Shown here: piece by piece, positions 8,541 through 11,581 of the stretch | Numbering within the stretch: position 1 is the stretch's first letter | How the letters are laid out: each line of letters starts with the position of its first letter | Origin: Clostridium sp. | GTDB lineage: Bacteria; Bacillota; Clostridia; Clostridiales; Clostridiaceae | NCBI GenBank assembly: GCA_003539755.1 | Contig: DPOH01000247.1 | Coordinates: 1 to 11,581, forward strand | Reading direction: 5' to 3' | DNA: 11,581 nt | Translations under genes and position numbers: made by a program | The notes under the pieces: generated by a model | What the model was told of the DNA's origin: nothing | The model's input: the letters and a program-made list of their open reading frames with translations, nothing else | The model's database searches: none

Positions 8541-8548
8541 CATTTTTA

Positions 8549-8584
8549 TAAGCTAATTATATATTTATACTTTTCAAAAATCAA
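8549..8584 (-). promoter_or_regulatory. glnA operon promoter (sigma-A type)
   Basis: A -35 TTGATT (8584-8579) and a perfect -10 TATAAT (8561-8556) are separated by 17 bp. The predicted start is an A near 8549, giving a leader of about 87 nt that begins just before hairpin P1. The two ATACTT/AAGTAT copies at 8567-8572 and 8583-8588 flank the -35 as an inverted repeat. Confidence 0.8.
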
Positions 8585-8722
8585 GTATTATTTAAAAAAA
8601 TAAGTATTTTTTACATTTTTTATTAACATGATAAAGTTTTAGTCCTAAATTTATTTAAAACTAAATACTTCAACTTTCCTACAATCAATAAAACTCATAA
8701 ATCTTATTAAATCAACTAAATA
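8585..8722. other. AT-rich spacer upstream of the glnA promoter
   Basis: This 138-base stretch has no gene I can support. It holds two further ATACTT-type hexamers (8602-8607 and 8665-8670) and an imperfect inverted repeat (8634-8643 with 8660-8670, one bulged base) after the small membrane-protein gene. That repeat lacks a T-run on either strand and is not a convincing terminator. Confidence 0.4.
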
Positions 8723-8956
8723 TTAATTCCATCTTTTCTCTTTAATTCTACCCATAATTAAAAATACAATAAATATTAACAAGTATACTAAATAATTTAT
8801 TTTAATATTTTCGCTCATAAAAAATCCATTCAAAAATATAACTATATCAGTAAAGATTGAACCTATTATCACTGTAATGCTAAAAATACTTAATTTATAA
8901 TATATGTTTTTCTTCAATATTAAACTTTCAACTCCACTCTCATAAATTATTTTCAT
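8723..8956 (-). CDS. Small membrane protein of unknown function, two predicted helices
   Basis: I do not recognise the family. The 77-residue product has a short polar N-terminus, a first hydrophobic segment at about 22-47, a short polar turn (SENIKIN) and a second segment at about 53-69, then a basic tail ending in KEKRWN. That suggests a two-helix hairpin with both ends on the same, probably cytoplasmic, side. It lies alone between the amt-glnK terminator and the glnA promoter. No good Shine-Dalgarno precedes the ATG at 8956; the upstream bases read ACGACTCATAGATA. A TTG at about codon 14 is an alternative start, with GGAG too far upstream to decide. No promoter is evident in 8957-8990. The patterned hydrophobic segments argue for a real protein, but AT-rich DNA can produce such frames by chance. 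Confidence 0.45.
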   Translation of the reverse strand: MKIIYESGVESLILKKNIYYKLSIFSITVIIGSIFTDIVIFLNGFFMSENIKINYLVYLLIFIVFLIMGRIKEKRWN

Positions 8957-8990
8957 TATCTATGAGTCGTAAAAACAAATTTCGTTACAT

Positions 8991-9042
8991 AAAAATAAAA
9001 AAACTTTTAGAAATATTTTAAATAAATATCTCTAAAAGTTTT
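8991..9042 (-). terminator. Intrinsic terminator after glnK
   Basis: On the minus strand a 19-bp stem (arms 9042-9024 and 9018-9000, one G-U pair) with a 5-nt loop is followed by T-rich sequence (9003 down to 8991). It starts 24 nt after the glnK stop. The wobble pair works only in minus-strand RNA, which fits termination of amt-glnK. Confidence 0.92.
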
Positions 9043-9066
9043 GATTACCTTCTATCATAATTAATT

Positions 9067-9426
9067 TTACTCATTTAATAAAGCATCTTTTCCTGTAGCA
9101 CCAGTCCTTATTTTAATTACATCTGTTACATCATATACAAATATTTTACCATCTCCTATTTCACCAGTTCTAAGTACTTTTTGAGCAGCTTCAACTACCT
9201 TTTTAACAGGAACTTCACATACTACTATTTCAATTTTTAATTTAGGCAAAAGCTTTAATTCCATTGGAACTCCTCTATAATATTGAACATCACCTTTTTG
9301 AGTACCGCATCCTAATACCTGTGTCACAGTCATACCCATGACTCCTATTTCATTAAGAGCATTTTTTAATTCTTCAAATTTACTTTTTCTTGTTACTATA
9401 TCTATTTTATAAATCTTATCTGCCAT
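9067..9426 (-). CDS. glnK: PII nitrogen regulatory protein, GlnK/NrgB type
   Basis: This 119-residue PII protein should form a trimer that binds ATP/ADP and 2-oxoglutarate and docks on Amt to block ammonium uptake when nitrogen is plentiful. The T-loop spans about 38-60 (GCGTQKGDVQYYRGVPMELK). The C-terminal PII signature is clear in TGEIGDGKIFV, with IRTG after it. The T-loop position equal to Tyr51 of E. coli GlnB is Met55 here, so uridylylation at the usual site is not expected. Bacillus GlnK also lacks this tyrosine. The ATG at 9426 is preferred because AGAGGAG (9437-9443) lies 10 nt upstream and it yields MADKIYKIDIVTR. An in-frame TTG at 9447 lies upstream of that Shine-Dalgarno and has no ribosome site of its own. 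It follows amt by 40 nt, and the amt-glnK pairing is conserved across bacteria. The terminator at 8991-9042 closes the unit. Confidence 0.96.
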   Translation of the reverse strand: MADKIYKIDIVTRKSKFEELKNALNEIGVMGMTVTQVLGCGTQKGDVQYYRGVPMELKLLPKLKIEIVVCEVPVKKVVEAAQKVLRTGEIGDGKIFVYDVTDVIKIRTGATGKDALLNE

Positions 9427-9466
9427 AATCGTCCATCTCCTCTTCAATTGATCATTGAAAATTGAT

Positions 9467-10720
9467 TTATATATTAATATCTATACTTTGGAAATCAGCA
9501 TAGCTACTTTCTAATCCATGTTCTTCTAAATCAAGACCTCTTATTTCTTCTTCTCTAGTAACACGAAGACCTATAGTAGCTTTTATTACTTTAAATAATA
9601 TAGTTGCTGTTGCAATAGACCATATTGCTACAACTAAAACACCTAAGCATTGAACTCCAAAGAATTTAAATCCTCCACCATAGAATAATCCTCCATCCAT
9701 AGCAAATGCACCTGTTAAGATTGTCCCAAGAACACCATTTATACAGTGAACTCCAACTGCACCAACTGGATCATCAATTTTTAATACTCTATCAACAAAT
9801 TCAATTCCATAAACCATAGCAAATGCTGAAGCTACACCAATTATTGCTGCTCCTGCTGGAGAAACCATATCGCATCCAGCTGTAATAGCTACTAATCCTG
9901 CAAGTACACCATTTAAAGTTAAACTTACATCAGGCTTACCATATTTGACCCAAGTTAAAATCATAGTTACGGCTGCTGCTGCAGCTGCTGCAAGGTTAGT
10001 TGTAATAAATACTCTTGAACTCATTTCTAAAGCTTCTGGAGTAGATATGCTTAAACTAGAAGCTGGGTTAAATCCAAACCAACCCATCCAAAGAATGAAT
10101 ACACCAAGAGCACCAAGAGTTAAACTATGTCCTGGTATAGCGTTTGATTTACCACCTTTAGTATATTTACCAATTCTAGGTCCAAGAATATAAGCACCAA
10201 TCAAAGCACACCATCCACCAATTGAGTGAACTGCAGTAGATCCAGCGAAATCATGGAAGCCAAGTTGAGCTAACCAGCCGCCGCCCCAAATCCAGTGACC
10301 AGCTATTGGATAAATAACAGCACTTATTATGGCACTATATATACAATAAGAAATAAATTTAGTTCTCTCTGCCATAGCACCAGATACTATAGTTGCTGAT
10401 GTTGCGCAGAAAACTGTCTGGAAGAATAGAAAAGCATAATTGTTTATTGAAGTTGTAGCATTCTCAGCTATTCCATCAGCAAAGAATACTGGCATTCCAA
10501 TAATACCTGCCTTATCTGCTCCAAACATAATTCCAAAGCCTAAAATCCAATATATTAATGAACCTAAAGCAAAATCCATTAAATTTTTCATTATAATATT
10601 TCCTGCATTCTTAGATCTAGTAAAGCCTGTTTCAACCATTGCAAAACCAGCTTGCATCCAAAATACTAATATTCCACCAATCAATACCCAAAAGGTATCT
10701 ATAGCCATGTTTATATCCAT
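9467..10720 (-). CDS. amt: Ammonium transporter, Amt/AmtB family
   Basis: This 417-residue membrane channel carries ammonium/ammonia across the cytoplasmic membrane and should have 11 helices with an outside N-terminus. Signature features are the twin pore histidines H165 (DFAGSTAVHSIGG) and H325 (GVHCINGVLGT), D157 eight residues before H165 as in AmtB, the gate phenylalanine F104 in FFQTVF, and the WFGFNPAS segment at 214-221. The tail after about 386 (RVTREEEIRGLDLEEHG) is the cytoplasmic end that GlnK contacts. Unlike E. coli AmtB, no cleavable signal peptide is seen. AAGGGGG (10728-10734) lies 7 nt before the ATG. The next gene, glnK, follows after 40 nt and is surely cotranscribed. Residues 244-250 are seven alanines written with GCA/GCT codons inside a membrane helix. 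Expression probably depends on the leader terminator at 10871-10913. Confidence 0.96.
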   Translation of the reverse strand: MDINMAIDTFWVLIGGILVFWMQAGFAMVETGFTRSKNAGNIIMKNLMDFALGSLIYWILGFGIMFGADKAGIIGMPVFFADGIAENATTSINNYAFLFFQTVFCATSATIVSGAMAERTKFISYCIYSAIISAVIYPIAGHWIWGGGWLAQLGFHDFAGSTAVHSIGGWCALIGAYILGPRIGKYTKGGKSNAIPGHSLTLGALGVFILWMGWFGFNPASSLSISTPEALEMSSRVFITTNLAAAAAAAVTMILTWVKYGKPDVSLTLNGVLAGLVAITAGCDMVSPAGAAIIGVASAFAMVYGIEFVDRVLKIDDPVGAVGVHCINGVLGTILTGAFAMDGGLFYGGGFKFFGVQCLGVLVVAIWSIATATILFKVIKATIGLRVTREEEIRGLDLEEHGLESSYADFQSIDINI

Positions 10721-10870
10721 AAAAAATCCCCCTTAAGAAAATAATTTCGTTTAATGTATAAATACTTCCATAGCACATATACTCTTATCCTAATTACTTT
10801 CAATATTTTTTATTAAAATTACTATTCCAGATTACTATCCTATAAATTCTGCAGAAAATTATTTGATAAT
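10721..10870 (-). other. Distal amt leader, between terminator and start codon
   Basis: These 150 bases have no gene. They contain the CodY-like box at 10846-10860, a 13-nt-spaced direct repeat of ATTACTAT (10818-10825 and 10831-10838, plus-strand reading) and the amt Shine-Dalgarno. I see no good second sigma-A promoter (the best is TTGAAA with TATATG at 16 bp, poor) and no sigma-54 pair of GG and GC at the right spacing. Confidence 0.5.
10846..10860 (-). promoter_or_regulatory. CodY-like box in the amt leader
   Basis: The minus-strand 15-mer AATTTTCTGCAGAAT matches the CodY consensus AATTTTCWGAAAATT at 12 of 15 positions, with the first nine all matching. CodY represses nitrogen and amino-acid uptake genes in low-GC Gram-positives when branched-chain amino acids and GTP are high. 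The box lies downstream of the promoter and terminator, so it would act as a roadblock or on an unseen promoter. AT-rich sequence produces such matches by chance. Confidence 0.35.
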
Positions 10871-10913
10871 AAAAAAACGAAGTCATATGAAGAAACTCTT
10901 CTATGACTTCGTT
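10871..10913 (-). terminator. Strong intrinsic terminator in the amt leader
   Basis: On the minus strand ACGAAGTCATA (10912-10902) pairs perfectly with TATGACTTCGT (10887-10877), and GAAGA pairs with TCTTC inside it across one bulged base. Seven T follow (10877-10871). It begins about 20 nt after the predicted start of the promoter at 10939-10967 and ends 150 nt before amt. It may attenuate amt, stop read-through from the Sel1-repeat gene, or do both. Confidence 0.88.
10892..10910 (-). promoter_or_regulatory. Possible ANTAR-type hairpin overlapping the amt leader terminator
   Basis: GAAGTC (10910-10905), hexaloop ATAGAA (10904-10899) and GAGTTTC (10898-10892) can pair as a 6-bp stem with one bulged G and one G-U. 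The loop has A1 and G4, and the stem would break the terminator arm at 10902-10912. The stem is short and much weaker than the terminator, and no second hexaloop hairpin is seen, so this is tentative. Confidence 0.3.
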
Positions 10914-10931
10914 GTCTATATATTTAATTTA

Positions 10932-10967
10932 TGTACTAATTATATTCCCCTTAATTTTCCATGTCAA
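10932..10967 (-). promoter_or_regulatory. Perfect-consensus sigma-A promoter upstream of amt
   Basis: TTGACA (10967-10962), a 17-bp spacer and TATAAT (10944-10939) match the consensus at all twelve positions. The predicted start is an A near 10932, giving a 212-nt leader before amt. So strong a promoter directly before a strong terminator suggests either attenuation control or production of a short RNA of about 55-60 nt. Confidence 0.85.
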
Positions 10968-11025
10968 TAGCTTTTGAAAATTTTTTTCTTAATCCTGGAA
11001 AAATGCTAATATTTTTTTCTTTTTA

Positions 11026-11581
11026 TTAACTAACCTTCTTTATTGCATCAGAATGTCCTAAGCTAGCTGCTCTATTTAAATATTCATATGCCTTAGCTAA
11101 GTCCTTTTGAACACAGAATCCTTCATAATAACACATACCAAGATTATATAAACCATCAGGATTGTTATTATTAGCCATCATTGTATATATCCTTATTAAC
11201 ATTGCTTTAGCCTCAGCATTTCCATTAATTGCAGCTTTTTTATACCATATTAATGCTTTATCTATATCCTGCTTTATTATTTTACCCTCTAAATAGGACT
11301 TTCCAGCAAGGAATTGATATTTTACTAGCCCTTTCTCTGCTAGCATACTATAAATCATTATTATTTTAGAATTGCACTCTGCACTTCCATTTCTACTTCC
11401 AATTTCATAATACTTTAGTGCTTTCTCAAAATCTTGATTAGTATTTAATCCTTGATAATACATATCTCCTAACTGTACGCATGCTTTTACATCTCCATTA
11501 TTAGCAGATTTTTCAAGGAGATTTATTGTATTATTTATTCCTACCCTTTTTGAGTTATTATTAATATTAGAACCTATATTC
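11026..11581 (-). CDS. Sel1-like (TPR-like) repeat protein, C-terminal part (partial)
   Basis: The frame is open from the window edge to the TAA at 11028-11026. The ATG at 11463 is internal, because the codons before it already encode a Sel1 repeat (EKSANNGDVKACVQLGDMYYQG). Three repeats of roughly 50 residues are visible, with the pattern [A]xLGxxYYxG....D..KA..YYxxAAxxGxAEAxxxL, for example LIWYKKAAINGNAEAK and LGMCYYEGF..KDLAKAYEYLNRAASLGH. Upstream of them is a polar Asn/Ser-rich stretch (NIGSNINNNSK). Sel1 repeats form alpha-solenoids that mediate protein-protein contacts; the partner and role here are unknown, and any N-terminal domain is outside the window. No convincing terminator follows before 10913. 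Functional coupling to amt is not evident. Confidence 0.85.
   Translation of the reverse strand, partial: NIGSNINNNSKRVGINNTINLLEKSANNGDVKACVQLGDMYYQGLNTNQDFEKALKYYEIGSRNGSAECNSKIIMIYSMLAEKGLVKYQFLAGKSYLEGKIIKQDIDKALIWYKKAAINGNAEAKAMLIRIYTMMANNNNPDGLYNLGMCYYEGFCVQKDLAKAYEYLNRAASLGHSDAIKKVS

Noticed and set aside
8463..8543. A 27-codon N-terminal extension of glutamine synthetase, or a leader peptide, starting at the ATG at 8543
   Set aside because: The codons coincide with the antiterminator hairpin, the terminator and its T-run. The ATG has no Shine-Dalgarno and lies only a few bases after the predicted start site. The start at 8462 has a good ribosome site and the family N-terminus.
8610..8630. 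GlnR/TnrA-type operator (TGTNA-N7-TNACA) upstream of glnA
   Set aside because: The left half TGTTA is present but the right half reads TGTAA-like, not TNACA.
8634..8670. Terminator after the small membrane-protein gene
   Set aside because: The inverted repeat is AT-only in most pairs, has a bulge and a long loop, and no T-run follows on either strand.
9444..9458. Short palindrome TCAAT-TGATC-ATTGA between amt and glnK
   Set aside because: Five-base arms in a 40-nt intergenic gap, no T-run, no promoter; too short to support a function.
9965..9995. GCT/GCA triplet run as a microsatellite
   Set aside because: It encodes seven alanines in an Amt membrane helix with mixed synonymous codons, so it is explained by coding for a small-residue helix.
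10961..10990. Second CodY-like box upstream of the amt -35 (AATTTTCAAAAGCTA)
   Set aside because: Only about 11 of 15 positions match and the right half is poor; expected by chance in this composition.

Overview
The window is a nitrogen-assimilation locus from a strongly AT-rich, low-GC Gram-positive bacterium, most likely Clostridium sensu stricto. That assignment is inferred from base composition, AT-rich codon use, G-rich Shine-Dalgarno sequences (often a run of five G), the class I-alpha glutamine synthetase, and the gene order glnA - ANTAR regulator - glutamate synthase large - small subunit, an order I recall from solvent-producing clostridia (nitR). Every gene I can support is on the minus strand, so the locus reads from high to low coordinates.

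Layout in transcription order. (1) 11581-11026: 3' part of a Sel1-repeat protein that enters from outside the window. (2) 11025-10721: a 305-base leader with a perfect-consensus sigma-A promoter, a strong intrinsic terminator starting about 20 nt after the predicted start site, a CodY-like box and short direct repeats. (3) 10720-9067: amt (ammonium channel) and glnK (PII signal protein), closed by a strong terminator at 8991-9042. (4) 8956-8723: a small two-helix membrane protein of unknown function. (5) 8584-8463: the glnA promoter and a leader with an ANTAR-type hexaloop hairpin that is mutually exclusive with an intrinsic terminator. (6) 8462-356: glnA, an ANTAR-domain protein (nitR-like), gltB and gltD, probably one operon, closed by a terminator at 245-292. 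(7) 153-1: start of a CPBP-family membrane protease, running off the window.

How the parts fit. Amt brings in ammonium and GlnK reports nitrogen status and gates Amt. GlnA makes glutamine, and GltBD converts glutamine plus 2-oxoglutarate to two glutamates, completing the GS-GOGAT cycle. The ANTAR protein lies between glnA and gltBD, and the glnA leader carries the kind of RNA that ANTAR proteins bind. The inferred circuit is that this protein antiterminates its own operon. Its receiver domain lacks the usual phospho-acceptor aspartate, so its input signal is probably not phosphorylation. The amt promoter is also followed by a terminator in the leader, so amt-glnK may be controlled by attenuation too, though the ANTAR signature there is much weaker.

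The enzymes are ordinary and intact. The interest lies in the leaders: glnA (8463-8549), amt (10721-10932) and the nitR-gltB gap (6424-6531).
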